A DNA stretch of 64,000 nucleotides from Marinobacter sp. C7 (GCF_022343555.1 NZ_JAKQZH010000002.1:868001-932000); one strand, 5' to 3'. Positions 1-10,694 are shown, numbered from the stretch's first letter. The notes: generated by a model from the letters alone, not told the origin. Numbers and translations: made by a program.

Positions 1-354
1 CACACCACCGACTTCGCCGACGAATGCTACGGACTGGACATGGTACTGGACCTGATGGGCGGGGACGTCGGCAAGCGTTCACTGCACACCCTCGGCGAGG
101 GCGGCGTCCTGGTCACCATTCCCACGGTGACTGCAGATGAAATCATCAGTGCCGCTGAAGAGATGGGCCTTCGGGCCCATGGCATGACCGTGCGCCCGGA
201 TGTTTTCCACCTGGAGGAGATCGCCGAGCTGATCGAGGACGGCGATGTCCGGGTGCATATTGATGGCCGGTTTACACTGGGCCAGGTCCGGGATGCCCAT
301 GAAGCCCTTGAGGGGGGGCATGTTCGCGGCAAGCTGGTGTTGGATTGCCGCTGA
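1..354 (+). CDS. NAD(P)H:quinone oxidoreductase / zinc-type alcohol dehydrogenase, C-terminal part
   Basis: Only the last 117 codons are inside the window; the gene begins to the left and ends at TGA 352-354. The visible part holds the second half of the MDR-family Rossmann domain (LDLMGGDVGKRSLHTL, then GEGGVLVTIP) and the typical end of quinone oxidoreductases (HIDGRFTLGQVRDAHEALE, then GHVRGKLVL). Enzymes of this family reduce quinones or enones, or oxidise alcohols, with NAD(P)H in the cytoplasm. The zinc and substrate residues lie upstream of the window, so the substrate cannot be inferred. The downstream antiporter gene converges on it 11 bp away. Confidence 0.8.
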   Translation, partial: HTTDFADECYGLDMVLDLMGGDVGKRSLHTLGEGGVLVTIPTVTADEIISAAEEMGLRAHGMTVRPDVFHLEEIAELIEDGDVRVHIDGRFTLGQVRDAHEALEGGHVRGKLVLDCR

Positions 355-365
355 GGGCCATGCCC

Positions 366-2240
366 TCAGTCATTGCCCTCGTCGCTTCCGGCCCTGGTGC
401 CGGCCTTTTCCGGTTGTCCGCCGTTGTTTTTCTCCTTCCGTTCCTTCTGGGGCTGGGGTGGAACAAGGCTGATCAGAACCCAGTCTTCCTCCGGCTTCAG
501 ATCCTCCATTCTGCAGACGGGTGAGACATAGCCCTTGCTGTCAAAAACAAACAGCACGAGGGCCTGACGCTGGTATTTTTCCAGGAAATCCTCGTAACTG
601 AACTCCTCGCTCAGCTGGGTGGTCCGCACCGTATAGCCCTGACTGGCCAGGCTGGCTAGCTTGGCATAGCTGACACCGTCAAACAGTCCCCGGGTCATCT
701 GGATTTTCTCTGCCGTCTGGTGCCGGGCCTTCTGGTCCTGCTCGCCCTCGGCCAGACTGAACACGCAGTTTTTCCCGAACCAGTCGAGGAAATGGTACGT
801 CGCCAGTGAATTCATGTGCTTGTACGGGGAAATGACCAGCAGTTTGCCGATGCCGGTCAGATCCAGATGGGTCGAGGCGTGCTCGGAGACCGGGTTGCCG
901 AAGTAGACCTGCAGATTGTCCATACGGGCCTGCCTCACGTTCTCCCAGTTGGTATCGGCAAGGGTAACCGGGACCTCGTGTTTTTTCAGGGCCTGGGCGA
1001 TCATCCGGGCGACATTGTTGGCACCGAGGATCAGGAAACCGTACTCGGCCGGTTCCGCAACCTTGAGCAGCCTGGCAACAGGTCGCGCGGTGAGGCTCTG
1101 CAGGGTGACCGTGGCAATGATCAGCATGAACACCAGCGGCACCAGGGCGCCGGCGCTTTCATAGCCGAGCTTCTGCAGCTGGAATGCAAACAGTGCGGAC
1201 ACGGCCGCGGCCACGATGCCCCGGGGGGCGATCCAGCTCAGGAACAGCTTTTCACGGAGGTTGAGTTCGGTGCCGATAGCCGAGAGAAAAATGCTCAGGG
1301 GGCGGGCAACCAGCATCAGGGCGGCCAGCACGGCGACCAGCGACCAGCCCAGCTCGGCAATGGCTGAAAACTCCACCCTGGCGGCGAGAATGATAAACAG
1401 GGCCGATATCAGCAGGACACTGAGCGACTCCTTGAACTCGAGGATGCTGTCGATCGGCACCCGCTTCATGTTGGCCATCCAGATGCCCATGATGGTGACC
1501 GTGAGCAGGCCGGACTCGTGGGCCAGTTCGTTTGAAATGGCATAGACGCCGAGCATGAAGGTCAGGGTGCCGGCGTTATGCAGGTACTGGGGAATCCAGT
1601 GCTTGCGCAGCACCAGGCCGTTGAGATAGCCGGCCGCCGCACCGATCAGCAAGCCCACCAGCAGAGTCTTGCCGAAGATGTAGAGCGAATGGCTGAAGAC
1701 ATTGCCCTGGCCCCAGGACACGATGCCCTCGAAGACCAGTACCGCGAGCAAGGCCCCCACCGGATCAATGATGATGCCTTCCCAGCGCAGGATATTGGCA
1801 AGTTTGGAGTCCGGGCGAACCGACCGCAGCAGCGGTGCAATCACGGTCGGGCCGGTAACGATGGAAATGGCTCCGAACAGCAGGGCTACCTCCCATGACA
1901 CTCCCAGGGCCCAGCGTGCTGCCAGGGTGCCGATGATGCAGGTGACAATGGAGCCTACCGGCACCAGGTTGCGCACCATCTTGCCGTGACCGCGAATTTC
2001 CTCGTAGCGCAGGGTCAGGCTGCCTTCGAACAGAATGATGGCCACCGCCAGTGATATCACCGGAAACAGCAGGTCACCGAACACCACCTCCGGTACCAGA
2101 AAGCCGAAGAGCGGGCCTGCGGCAATGCCACCGGCCAGCAGGAAGAGGATGGCGGGCATTCGTACCCGCCAGGCCAGCCACTGACAAAACAGGGACAGGA
2201 CACCAATGCTGGCGAGAAGCATGACAGTGCTGAGGGGCAT
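366..2240 (-). CDS. CPA1-type cation:proton antiporter with C-terminal RCK domain
   Basis: The product is a 624-residue inner-membrane protein. The first ~400 residues form about 12 hydrophobic helices of the Na+(K+)/H+ exchanger fold. Conserved blocks include the GPTVIAPLL stretch near 130, the EGIIIDPVGALLAVLVFEG stretch near 155 with the acidic pair expected for ion transport, and SWIAPRGIVAAAVSALFAF near 340. Residues ~400-510 look like an RCK/TrkA-N nucleotide-binding domain (FLILGANNVARMIAQAL), which suggests gating by NAD(H) or another ligand. The tail is charged and low-complexity. An AAAGGAC ribosome site precedes the ATG. It starts 20 bp after tcdA, so the two are probably cotranscribed. 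Na+ versus K+ specificity cannot be decided. Confidence 0.87.
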   Translation of the reverse strand: MPLSTVMLLASIGVLSLFCQWLAWRVRMPAILFLLAGGIAAGPLFGFLVPEVVFGDLLFPVISLAVAIILFEGSLTLRYEEIRGHGKMVRNLVPVGSIVTCIIGTLAARWALGVSWEVALLFGAISIVTGPTVIAPLLRSVRPDSKLANILRWEGIIIDPVGALLAVLVFEGIVSWGQGNVFSHSLYIFGKTLLVGLLIGAAAGYLNGLVLRKHWIPQYLHNAGTLTFMLGVYAISNELAHESGLLTVTIMGIWMANMKRVPIDSILEFKESLSVLLISALFIILAARVEFSAIAELGWSLVAVLAALMLVARPLSIFLSAIGTELNLREKLFLSWIAPRGIVAAAVSALFAFQLQKLGYESAGALVPLVFMLIIATVTLQSLTARPVARLLKVAEPAEYGFLILGANNVARMIAQALKKHEVPVTLADTNWENVRQARMDNLQVYFGNPVSEHASTHLDLTGIGKLLVISPYKHMNSLATYHFLDWFGKNCVFSLAEGEQDQKARHQTAEKIQMTRGLFDGVSYAKLASLASQGYTVRTTQLSEEFSYEDFLEKYQRQALVLFVFDSKGYVSPVCRMEDLKPEEDWVLISLVPPQPQKERKEKNNGGQPEKAGTRAGSDEGND

Positions 2241-2260
2241 AGGCTTTCAGGTCCTTTGAA

Positions 2261-3052
2261 TTACTGGCCGGCGCGCCGGGCAATGCGATTGAGCAGGCGT
2301 GAGGCGGCAATAAAACCGAAACTGGCAGTGACCGGGCTGGCAGCGCCGAATCCGGAGGCACAGTCCAGCCTGACGGGACCGTTGCTGACCGGCTTCTGGT
2401 GGCATACTTCGCCGTCACCGGCAGGATACGTGAGCTGCTCCAGTGAGTATACGGCCTCTATGCCAAAACGCCGCTTGGGGTTGCGGGAAAAACCGTATTC
2501 CCGTCGTAACAGGTTGCGAACCTTGGCGAGCAGTGGGTCCTGGGTGGTCCGGGCAAGATCGGCCACCTGGATCTGGGTGGGGTCCATCTGGCCCCCTGCA
2601 CCGCCGGCGCAGACCAGCGGAATCTTCCGCCGCTGGCAATGAGCGATGAGCGCGGCCTTGGCCTTGACGCTGTCAATGGCGTCCACGACTCCGGTCATAT
2701 CGGGAGTAATCAGATCAGCGGCGTTCTTTGTGGTGAGGAAGCCAAAATGAACCCGGATGTCAGCATGGGGATTGATGGTTTTCAGGCGCTCGGCCATGGC
2801 ATCGGTCTTGGTACGACCGTACTGTCCTTCCAGCGCATGGAGCTGGCGGTTGGTGTTGGACACGCAGATATCGTCCATGTCGATCAGCGTCAGGGTGCCG
2901 ATGCCGCTGCGGGCCAGGGCCTCGGCGGCCCAGGAACCGACACCGCCGAGTCCGACGATGGCTATGTGGGCATTCCGGAATGCTTCCAGGGCATGGCGAC
3001 CGTAGAGCCGCTCGATTCCCCCAAAACGAAAAGCGAAGTCGTCCGCGGACAT
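2261..3052 (-). CDS. tcdA: tRNA threonylcarbamoyladenosine dehydratase (TcdA/CsdL family)
   Basis: TcdA is an E1-like enzyme that uses ATP to cyclise t6A37 of tRNAs into ct6A. The 263-residue protein has the adenylation-domain glycine motif IVGLGGVGSWAAEAL near residue 32, the Asp of LIDMDDI, the NTNRQ helix near 66, and the late Cys of RLDCASGFGAASPVTASFGF near 230, where the family carries its conserved cysteine. Length matches the family (~265). A GGAGG sits 6 nt before the ATG. It is the first gene of a probable two-gene unit with the antiporter; no functional link between them is evident. Confidence 0.92.
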   Translation of the reverse strand: MSADDFAFRFGGIERLYGRHALEAFRNAHIAIVGLGGVGSWAAEALARSGIGTLTLIDMDDICVSNTNRQLHALEGQYGRTKTDAMAERLKTINPHADIRVHFGFLTTKNAADLITPDMTGVVDAIDSVKAKAALIAHCQRRKIPLVCAGGAGGQMDPTQIQVADLARTTQDPLLAKVRNLLRREYGFSRNPKRRFGIEAVYSLEQLTYPAGDGEVCHQKPVSNGPVRLDCASGFGAASPVTASFGFIAASRLLNRIARRAGQ

Positions 3053-3142
3053 TCAGCCTCCATCAATAGCCGGCCCGTGCCGGCGCGAATCAAAGGAGCC
3101 AATTGTAACCCAGGCACCGGAGAGAGACGAAAGAAGGTGCAG

Positions 3143-3167
3143 AAAGGCCACGCGTAGCGTGGCCTTT
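3143..3167 (-). terminator. Hairpin terminator after acyl-CoA dehydrogenase gene
   Basis: An 11-bp perfect stem (AAAGGCCACGC / GCGTGGCCTTT) with a 3-nt loop lies 17 bp beyond the stop of the acyl-CoA dehydrogenase gene. On the minus strand the stem ends in TTTCT, a weak U-run, so intrinsic termination is likely but not certain. Confidence 0.65.
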
Positions 3168-3184
3168 CCGGTCCGCCCGGGACC

Positions 3185-4960
3185 TCAGGCAGCCCAGTGG
3201 TCATCCGAGAGTGCCATCAGGCTGTCCTTGCCGCTCTGGATATCACTAAGCAGCCAATCGACTTCCGGCAGCAGCTTCTCGAAGTAAAAGCGGGCGGATA
3301 CCTGCTTGCCTTCCAGCAAGGGTTGGTTGCCTTCCCCGGCCTTCAGCTTCGCGGCGGCGACACCGGCCATACGTGACCACAGATAGCCAATCACGGTCAG
3401 GGCCGTCAGTCGCAGGTAAGGGGTGGCAGCCGCTCCGGCCTGCTCCGGATCTTTCGGGGCATTGGTCGCCAGCCACATGGTTGCCTGCTCCAGAGCCTTG
3501 ACCGCACCTTTGAGTTCTTCGCGGTGGGGCGCTTCCGGGGTGTCCTTCAGATAGCCGGTCAGGACACCGAACAGGGTGCGAACCAGCTGTCCCCCTTTGA
3601 GCGACAGTTTGCGGCCGACCAGGTCCATGGCCTGGATGCCATTGGTGCCTTCGTAGATCCGGGCAATACGTCCGTCACGGACCAGCTGCTCCAGTGGCCA
3701 GTCGGTGGTGAAACCTGAGCCTCCAAGGACCTGCAAGCCGGTGTTCGCGTTGTTGAAACCCTCATCGGTCAGGAATGCCTTGACCACCGGAGTCAGCAGT
3801 TGCACCAGATCGTCGGCGGACTCCCGGACGCCTTCGTCCGGATGGGCGACCGACAGGTCAAGCTGGTGCCCGGTGAACAGGGCGAGGGCGCGCATACCCT
3901 CATTCAGCACCTTCTGGCGCATCAGCATGCGCCGGACATCAGGGTGCACAATGATCGGGTCGGCCGGCCCGTCCGGGTTCCTGGGGCCAGTCAGCGACCG
4001 GCTCTGCAGCCGCTCCCGGGCGAAGCCAAGACTCTCCTGGTAGGCCATTTCGGCCAACCCGAGGCCCTGCATGCCGACCATCAGGCGGGCTTCGTTCATC
4101 ATGGTGAACATGGCCCGCATGCCGTCATTGGGCTCACCAACCAGCCAGCCTTTGGCGCCTTCAAAGTTCATCACGCAGGTGGCGGAGCCCTTGATGCCCA
4201 TCTTGTGCTCAAGGCCGCCGCAGAAAGCCGGGTTGCGTTCACCGGAATCGGGCAGGAATTTGGGCACCACGAACAGGGAGATGCCTTTGGTGGTATCCGG
4301 TGCACCGGGCAGTTTGGCCAGCACCAGGTGCACGATGTTATCGACCAGATCGTGCTCACCGCCGGTGATCCAGATCTTGGTGCCCTCGATGCTGTAGCTG
4401 CCGTCCTCGTTGGGGGTGGCCCGGGTGCGGATCAGGCCAAGATCGGTACCGCACTGGGGTTCAGTCAGACACATGGTGCCGGTCCATTCACCGGAGATGA
4501 GCTTCTCCAGGTAGGTCTGCTTGAGTTCCTCGGACCCGTGGGCATAGAGCGCACTGATGGCGCCATGGGTGAGGCCCGGATACATGCCCAGGGACAGGTT
4601 CGTGGAACAGACCATTTCGTCCACCACGAACTTGAGTGTGTGGGGCAGGCCCTGCCCGCCAAACTCCAGCGGTGCGTCGAGCGCGGTCCAGCCGCCCTCC
4701 ACAAACTTGCGGTACGCCTCCTTGAAGCCGTCGGGGGTTTGTACGCTTCTGGTTTCCGGATCGTACTGGCAGCCCTGGCGGTCGCCGGTCTGGTTGGTGG
4801 GCTGAATCACCTCCGCTGCCAGCTTCCCGGCTTCATCGATGACCGCGGCCATCAGGTCCGGTGTGGCATCGGCGTATTGTTCCAGCTCGTGCAGCTTGTC
4901 AGCTCCCAAAACGTCGAACAGCAGGAAGCGAAGGTCATTCGCGGGTGCCTGGTATTGCAT
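3185..4960 (-). CDS. Acyl-CoA dehydrogenase, large (591-aa) C-terminally extended type
   Basis: The enzyme catalyses FAD-dependent alpha,beta-dehydrogenation of acyl-CoA in beta-oxidation. The start MQYQAPANDLRFLLFDVLG is typical of the ~590-600 residue subfamily, and GAGGAGAG lies 6 nt upstream; a further in-frame start 26 codons upstream is rejected. Signature blocks are CLTEPQCGTDLGLIRTRA near 165, KIWITGGEHD near 195 and RDGRIARIYEGTNGIQAMD near 435, whose YEGTNG glutamate is the usual catalytic base in this subfamily. Residues ~470-591 are the extra C-terminal helical domain. It is a single-gene unit, divergent from the SDR gene. It fits a fatty-acid or alkane-degrading lifestyle; chain-length preference is unknown. 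Confidence 0.9.
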   Translation of the reverse strand: MQYQAPANDLRFLLFDVLGADKLHELEQYADATPDLMAAVIDEAGKLAAEVIQPTNQTGDRQGCQYDPETRSVQTPDGFKEAYRKFVEGGWTALDAPLEFGGQGLPHTLKFVVDEMVCSTNLSLGMYPGLTHGAISALYAHGSEELKQTYLEKLISGEWTGTMCLTEPQCGTDLGLIRTRATPNEDGSYSIEGTKIWITGGEHDLVDNIVHLVLAKLPGAPDTTKGISLFVVPKFLPDSGERNPAFCGGLEHKMGIKGSATCVMNFEGAKGWLVGEPNDGMRAMFTMMNEARLMVGMQGLGLAEMAYQESLGFARERLQSRSLTGPRNPDGPADPIIVHPDVRRMLMRQKVLNEGMRALALFTGHQLDLSVAHPDEGVRESADDLVQLLTPVVKAFLTDEGFNNANTGLQVLGGSGFTTDWPLEQLVRDGRIARIYEGTNGIQAMDLVGRKLSLKGGQLVRTLFGVLTGYLKDTPEAPHREELKGAVKALEQATMWLATNAPKDPEQAGAAATPYLRLTALTVIGYLWSRMAGVAAAKLKAGEGNQPLLEGKQVSARFYFEKLLPEVDWLLSDIQSGKDSLMALSDDHWAA

Positions 4961-5194
4961 GGACGCTCTCCTCGTCGTTATCAGATCAGTCAGTTGCCTC
5001 GAATCTGGCCCGGGCCGGTTGGCCGGGCGCGGGTTCAAACTGATGATTCATACGACTGTTTGAACGCTTTGGTCTTCAAACATCCACCAAAAAGTGGCGC
5101 AAAGTCATAAAAAAAACGTATCGACCTTCTGCGTATGATCAATGGGTTATTTCAAGGGAGCTTTGGTAATCTTTTCAGCCAGTTGGAGTTCACC

Positions 5195-5932
5195 ATGAGG
5201 CAGATTCTGATAGCAGGGGTGAGCGGGGCGATCGGTGCTGCGCTGGCCCGCCAGTTACTCGACCGCGAGCCGGAGACCACTGTCATAGGCCTGTGCCGAA
5301 ATCCGGAACCGGTTCGGGACAGAATCCCTGACAGGCGTTTGCAGCTGGTACGCTGGAACGCCGAATCCGGCAATCACGGGGAGCTGAGTAACAGTCTGGC
5401 CGAAGTGCTGGGCCGGAACGGCGAGCTCGATACGCTGATCTATGCCGCTGGCCTGCTGCATGACGATCAGGTCTTCCCCGAAAAACGCATCGAGGACTTT
5501 GATGCAGCAGTGATGGCGCGCTCTTTTGCTGTCAATTGCACCGGCTTCGGGAGCCTTGTCCGGGCGGCAGTACCTTATTTACGGCATCGCCGTTTCAAGC
5601 GCATCGCGGCGGTTTCCGCGAAGGTCGGATCGATCGGGGACAACAGGTTTGGTGGATGGTACGCCTACCGTTGCTCCAAGGCGGCCCTGAACATGCTGGT
5701 TAGGAATCTGTCAGTGGAGTTGCCGCGGCGTTGTCCCCCGGTGAGCTGCGTTGCTGTGCATCCCGGCACGACGGAGTCGCCTCTCAGTGCGCCGTTTCAG
5801 CAATCCCTGGCGCAGTTGCAGGTCCACACGCCCCGGGAGACAGCGCGCAACCTGCTGGCGGTGATTGACGGGATGGACGAGCAGACAAACGGCCGGTTCT
5901 ACAACTGGGATGGTGATGAGCTGCCGTGGTGA
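5195..5932 (+). CDS. SDR-family oxidoreductase (C-factor-like)
   Basis: The product is a 245-residue classical short-chain dehydrogenase. The N-terminal NAD(P) motif is modified to GVSGAIGAALARQLL (GxxGxxG). It has a YAAG block near 87, AVSAKVGSIGDNRFGGW near 148 with the catalytic Ser, and YAYRCSKAALNML with the Tyr-x3-Lys pair near 163-167. HPGTTESPLSAPF follows near 190. I chose the ATG at 5195 because GGAG lies just upstream; an in-frame ATG 20 codons earlier has no ribosome site. It converges on chrR/ECF sigma across a shared terminator. Similar SDR genes often belong to ChrR/RpoE regulons, but I saw no matching promoter here, so regulation is only a guess. Confidence 0.85.
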   Translation: MRQILIAGVSGAIGAALARQLLDREPETTVIGLCRNPEPVRDRIPDRRLQLVRWNAESGNHGELSNSLAEVLGRNGELDTLIYAAGLLHDDQVFPEKRIEDFDAAVMARSFAVNCTGFGSLVRAAVPYLRHRRFKRIAAVSAKVGSIGDNRFGGWYAYRCSKAALNMLVRNLSVELPRRCPPVSCVAVHPGTTESPLSAPFQQSLAQLQVHTPRETARNLLAVIDGMDEQTNGRFYNWDGDELPW

Positions 5933-5940
5933 CGGGAAAA

Positions 5941-5974
5941 ATGGCACCACCTCAAGAGGGGAAGGTGGTGCCAT
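5941..5974. terminator. Bidirectional hairpin between SDR gene and chrR
   Basis: A perfect 12-bp stem (ATGGCACCACCT / AGGTGGTGCCAT) is flanked by GAAAAA on the left and GAAGAAGG on the right. It lies in the 56-bp gap between two converging genes and probably terminates both. Confidence 0.7.
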
Positions 5975-5988
5975 GAAGAAGGGGAGCG

Positions 5989-6627
5989 TTACCGGATGAA
6001 TGGATTGAGAAGACGGGTAAAGGCACCTGTCAGTTTCACGGGCGCACTGAGCACCGACAGGGTGATGCAATCCTCGCATCCCACGGCTACCGGCTTGTGC
6101 TCATCCTGTTCATTGAGCACGACAAAGTCCCACTGATTGAACACGCCGTTCTGGTCTGCGAACGCTCCCTGCAGAACGATCGTGGTCTCGTTTCCCCGGT
6201 GAGTGTGCGCAGGCGCCTTGCCTCCGGCAGCCAGTTTCTGCAACACAACCTGCTCACCCTGGCCCGGGAACTTCTCGCTGATATCGAGAACACTGACATC
6301 GCCCAATTGTCTTTTCCAGGGCAGTCCGTTCAGGTCCTCACCCAGCAATTTCTGCAGTGGACCCATCCTGGGGGCCGCAGGCCGGTCAGGTTCGGTGGCG
6401 GGTTCGCTGTCGATGCGCGAGAGGATATTGTCGAATATGCTCTCTGACACACTGACTTTGGGCTGCTCTTCCATCATGACCGCGCCCAGACTGTCCAGCG
6501 TGTCTACACGGCTCCGGCAGTGCGGGCACTTATCCAGGTGGAGCCGGATGCACAAGGCATGGGGCTCGCTCAGGTTTCCTGCGCTGTACTCCATGAGAGT
6601 CAGGCTGTCGGGATGGTGCCGTGTCAT
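5989..6627 (-). CDS. chrR: ChrR-type zinc anti-sigma factor with cupin domain
   Basis: ChrR proteins hold an ECF sigma factor inactive and release it on singlet oxygen or organic hydroperoxides. The 212-residue protein has the N-terminal zinc anti-sigma domain, with H30-x3-C34-x2-C37 plus H4/H5. The C-terminal cupin-like domain (about 105-195) has H141, H143, E147 and H177. These cupin positions match the zinc ligands described for Rhodobacter sphaeroides ChrR, so both zinc sites look intact. The gene overlaps the upstream sigma gene by 4 bp (ATGA), a sign of translational coupling that keeps the two products balanced. Termination is at the hairpin shared with the SDR gene. Confidence 0.9.
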   Translation of the reverse strand: MTRHHPDSLTLMEYSAGNLSEPHALCIRLHLDKCPHCRSRVDTLDSLGAVMMEEQPKVSVSESIFDNILSRIDSEPATEPDRPAAPRMGPLQKLLGEDLNGLPWKRQLGDVSVLDISEKFPGQGEQVVLQKLAAGGKAPAHTHRGNETTIVLQGAFADQNGVFNQWDFVVLNEQDEHKPVAVGCEDCITLSVLSAPVKLTGAFTRLLNPFIR

Positions 6628-7280
6628 ACGTTCTGGTCCTGCAAAATCACTTTCAACTTGTTCAACGCCAGGCGGACCCGGCTTTTCACGGTGCCAAGAG
6701 GAATGTCCAGCTCGTCCGCCACCATCTGGTGGGACTTGTTCTCCATGTACACCTTGGCAATCACTGTGATCTGCTCCTCGGGCAGATGGCTCAGTGATTC
6801 ACGGATACGCCGCTCGGACATCAGACGGTGCAGCGAGGTGACCGGTTCGTCTTCGTTGTCGCCGGGGATCTGCCAGAGGTCTTCGGTTTCAACCAGCATT
6901 TCCGCGCTTGAACGTTGCATCTTGCGCAGCATGTCGATGCGCTGGTTACGGGCGATGGTAAAAATCCAGGTGGACGCCGCCGCTTTGCGCCAATCGTAGA
7001 GACAGGAGCGCCTCCAGATCGAAACGAACACTTCCTGTACGAGTTCTTCGGCATGACTGGCCAGCCCGTTGGCCATGGCATAGTACTTGATCTGCGGGCC
7101 AAAGTGCTCGAACAGCGCGTGGTAGGCCTCACGGTCCTGGTGTTTGCCCACTTTGTCCAGCAACTGGCTCCAGGGGTCCTTCCGGCCCTCGGCTTTTGCT
7201 GGTTTCCGATCCAGTGTTGTCACCGGACGCTCCTTGACAGTCGCATGGCTTGAGCTTGTTCTGGTCATCATTCTATGCAC
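6624..7280 (-). CDS. rpoE: ECF RNA polymerase sigma factor, RpoE/ECF11-like partner of ChrR
   Basis: The product is a 218-residue sigma-70 family protein with only regions 2 and 4. Region 2 covers about 55-125 (EELVQEVFVSIWRRS, then STWIFTIARNQRIDMLRK). Region 4 covers about 165-210 (LPEEQITVIAKVYMENKSHQ and DIPLGTVKSRVRLALNKLK, the helix-turn-helix). A charged 40-residue leader precedes region 2. It is followed by chrR with a 4-bp overlap. By analogy with the Rhodobacter pair it should activate a photo-oxidative stress regulon. An ECF11-like promoter lies just upstream, which implies autoregulation. The exact start among MHRMM is uncertain. Confidence 0.9.
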   Translation of the reverse strand: MHRMMTRTSSSHATVKERPVTTLDRKPAKAEGRKDPWSQLLDKVGKHQDREAYHALFEHFGPQIKYYAMANGLASHAEELVQEVFVSIWRRSCLYDWRKAAASTWIFTIARNQRIDMLRKMQRSSAEMLVETEDLWQIPGDNEDEPVTSLHRLMSERRIRESLSHLPEEQITVIAKVYMENKSHQMVADELDIPLGTVKSRVRLALNKLKVILQDQNV

Positions 7281-7304
7281 TCGTCGCGGGTTTGTCAGTT
7301 TGAG

Positions 7305-7334
7305 CTTTTACGAGGGCAAGAACGCGCCGGATCA
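7305..7334 (-). promoter_or_regulatory. Candidate ECF11-type autoregulatory promoter of rpoE-chrR
   Basis: On the minus strand TGATCC (7329-7334) and TAAAAG (7305-7310) are separated by 18 bp, 24 bp upstream of the sigma-factor ATG. The -35 equals the TGATC element known for RpoE/ChrR-controlled promoters; the -10 differs from TAAGA at one base. No good sigma-70 promoter competes in the 116-bp gap. Confidence 0.6.
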
Positions 7335-7396
7335 ATGAGACCACAAAAAATCGGAAAAGTTTTGGTTACGGCAGGGTGCCGTCCCGGTGACGGCTG

Positions 7397-9307
<1,911 letters not shown>

Positions 9308-9508
9308 GCTTGCTATCCTGTCAGGAAACCGGGCCGGACGGGTGCCGGGAATATGGGCGCCATTGTAGGGCCAACATTCGTCGGCTGAAAGAACCGGGTG
9401 TGGAAAATACGTGCTTCCGGCCAGCGAGAAAAACTTTGGCTACCGGCATCCCGGCCCTACAATACGCCCCTTTCAACATAGCCCATGGTGCACAGCGGGA
9501 GGCAACAG

Positions 9509-10390
9509 ATGACAGCATTGAACGAGGGATGGTTTACCGAGGTCTTTCAGGATCAGGGCACAGCCTTTTCCCTGCAGGTGAAGAACAAGCTGCACGAGGA
9601 ACAGACGCCGTTCCAGAAGCTCGAAATCTACGAGACCGAGACTTTCGGCAACCTGATGGTGCTGGATGGCTGCGTGATGCTGACCACCCGTGACAATTTC
9701 CTGTACCACGAGATGATGACCCATCCGGCCCTGTTTACCCACAAGGATCCGAAAAAGGTGGTCATTGTCGGTGGTGGTGACTGCGGCACGCTCAAGGAAG
9801 TGCTGAAGCATCCGGGTGTGGAGGAAGCCTGGCAGGTGGAAATCGATGAGCGGGTGACCCGCATGTCCGAGAAGTATTTTCCGGAACTGTGCGAAGCCAA
9901 CGACGACCCCCGGGCCAATTTCTTTTTCGGCGACGGTATCCAGTGGATGCGTGATATCGAACCCGGCAGCGTTGACCTGATCATAATTGACAGTACCGAT
10001 CCGGTCGGACCGGCGGAAGGCCTGTTTGCCCTCGACTTTTACCGGGACGCCATGCTGGCGCTCCGGGAAGGCGGCATTATTGTCCAGCAGAGTGAGTCAC
10101 CGCTGCTGCACACGGACACCATCATCAAATCGATCCACGAGGACATGCGCAAGGCCGGTTTCGAACATGTGCAGACCCTGCCATTTCCCCAGCCGGTATA
10201 CCCGACGGGCTGGTGGAGCTGCACCATGGCCAGCAAGACCAACCCGCTGCGCTATTTCCGCGAAGAGGACGCCGCGAACCGCCCGTTTGTCACCCGCTAC
10301 TACAATCCGGGGGTGCACCACGGCGCTCTGGCCATGCCTCAGTTCATGCTGGACGCCCTTGGGGATCCGGTAATTCCAGGTGAAGCATGA
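9509..10390 (+). CDS. speE: Polyamine aminopropyltransferase (spermidine synthase)
   Basis: SpeE transfers aminopropyl from decarboxylated AdoMet to putrescine, giving spermidine. The 293-residue protein starts MTALNEGWFTEVFQDQGTAF; GGGAGG lies 7 nt before this ATG, so the in-frame upstream ATG at 9485 is rejected. Motifs are the AdoMet loop VIVGGGDCGTLKEVLKH near 85, VEIDERV near 108, and IIDSTDPVGPAEGLFALDFY near 158 with the catalytic Asp. The C-terminal RYYNPGVHHGALAMPQFM is typical. It is encoded back to back with speA, giving arginine to agmatine and spermidine formation at one locus; agmatinase and AdoMet decarboxylase are not in the window. Confidence 0.95.
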   Translation: MTALNEGWFTEVFQDQGTAFSLQVKNKLHEEQTPFQKLEIYETETFGNLMVLDGCVMLTTRDNFLYHEMMTHPALFTHKDPKKVVIVGGGDCGTLKEVLKHPGVEEAWQVEIDERVTRMSEKYFPELCEANDDPRANFFFGDGIQWMRDIEPGSVDLIIIDSTDPVGPAEGLFALDFYRDAMLALREGGIIVQQSESPLLHTDTIIKSIHEDMRKAGFEHVQTLPFPQPVYPTGWWSCTMASKTNPLRYFREEDAANRPFVTRYYNPGVHHGALAMPQFMLDALGDPVIPGEA

Positions 10391-10494
10391 CGCAAGATTA
10401 GACACTCTCCGAGTCTGATCTAGACTTTAGGCAGTGATCGTCTCTCGATCATTTGCGTTGGTTTTGGCCAGAGGAAGCTGTTGAGGAAGTTGAT

Positions 10495-10686
10495 ATGGAT
10501 GTACGCAAGGGAGAGCAGGAGCGTAACTGGTTCCGCAGTAAACGTTTTGAGGTGATCAACGGTCAGTGGTATTTCCAGACCCGGGAGGGAACCATGGAAG
10601 GGCCATTCGACAGTATGAAGGAGGCGCAAATGGAGTTGCTTCTATACCTTCGCCATGCTGACGATGCCTTGTATCAGAATGTCTGA
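10495..10686 (+). CDS. Small conserved protein (DUF6316-like), 63 aa
   Basis: The 63-residue product begins MDVRKGEQERNWFRSKRF and contains INGQWYFQTREGTMEGPFDS, then a leucine-rich amphipathic end (MELLLYLRHADDALYQNV). The WYFxTREGxxxGPF pattern recurs in small gammaproteobacterial proteins that I recall as DUF6316; the name is from memory. There is no signal peptide or membrane segment. AGGAAG lies 6 nt before the ATG at 10495; an ATT/ATG extension upstream lacks a ribosome site. The gene ends 8 bp before a palindromic repeat that probably stops transcription. Function is unknown. Confidence 0.7.
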   Translation: MDVRKGEQERNWFRSKRFEVINGQWYFQTREGTMEGPFDSMKEAQMELLLYLRHADDALYQNV

Positions 10687-10694
10687 ACGAAGAA

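Noticed and set aside
3800..5110. 436-codon plus-strand open frame
   Set aside because: It is antisense to the acyl-CoA dehydrogenase gene, rich in His/Gly/Val as expected of a shadow frame.
5136..5171. ECF11-type promoter before the SDR gene (TGATC at 5136)
   Set aside because: The next TAA-like -10 is 25 bp away instead of about 18, so it does not fit the ChrR/RpoE promoter pattern.
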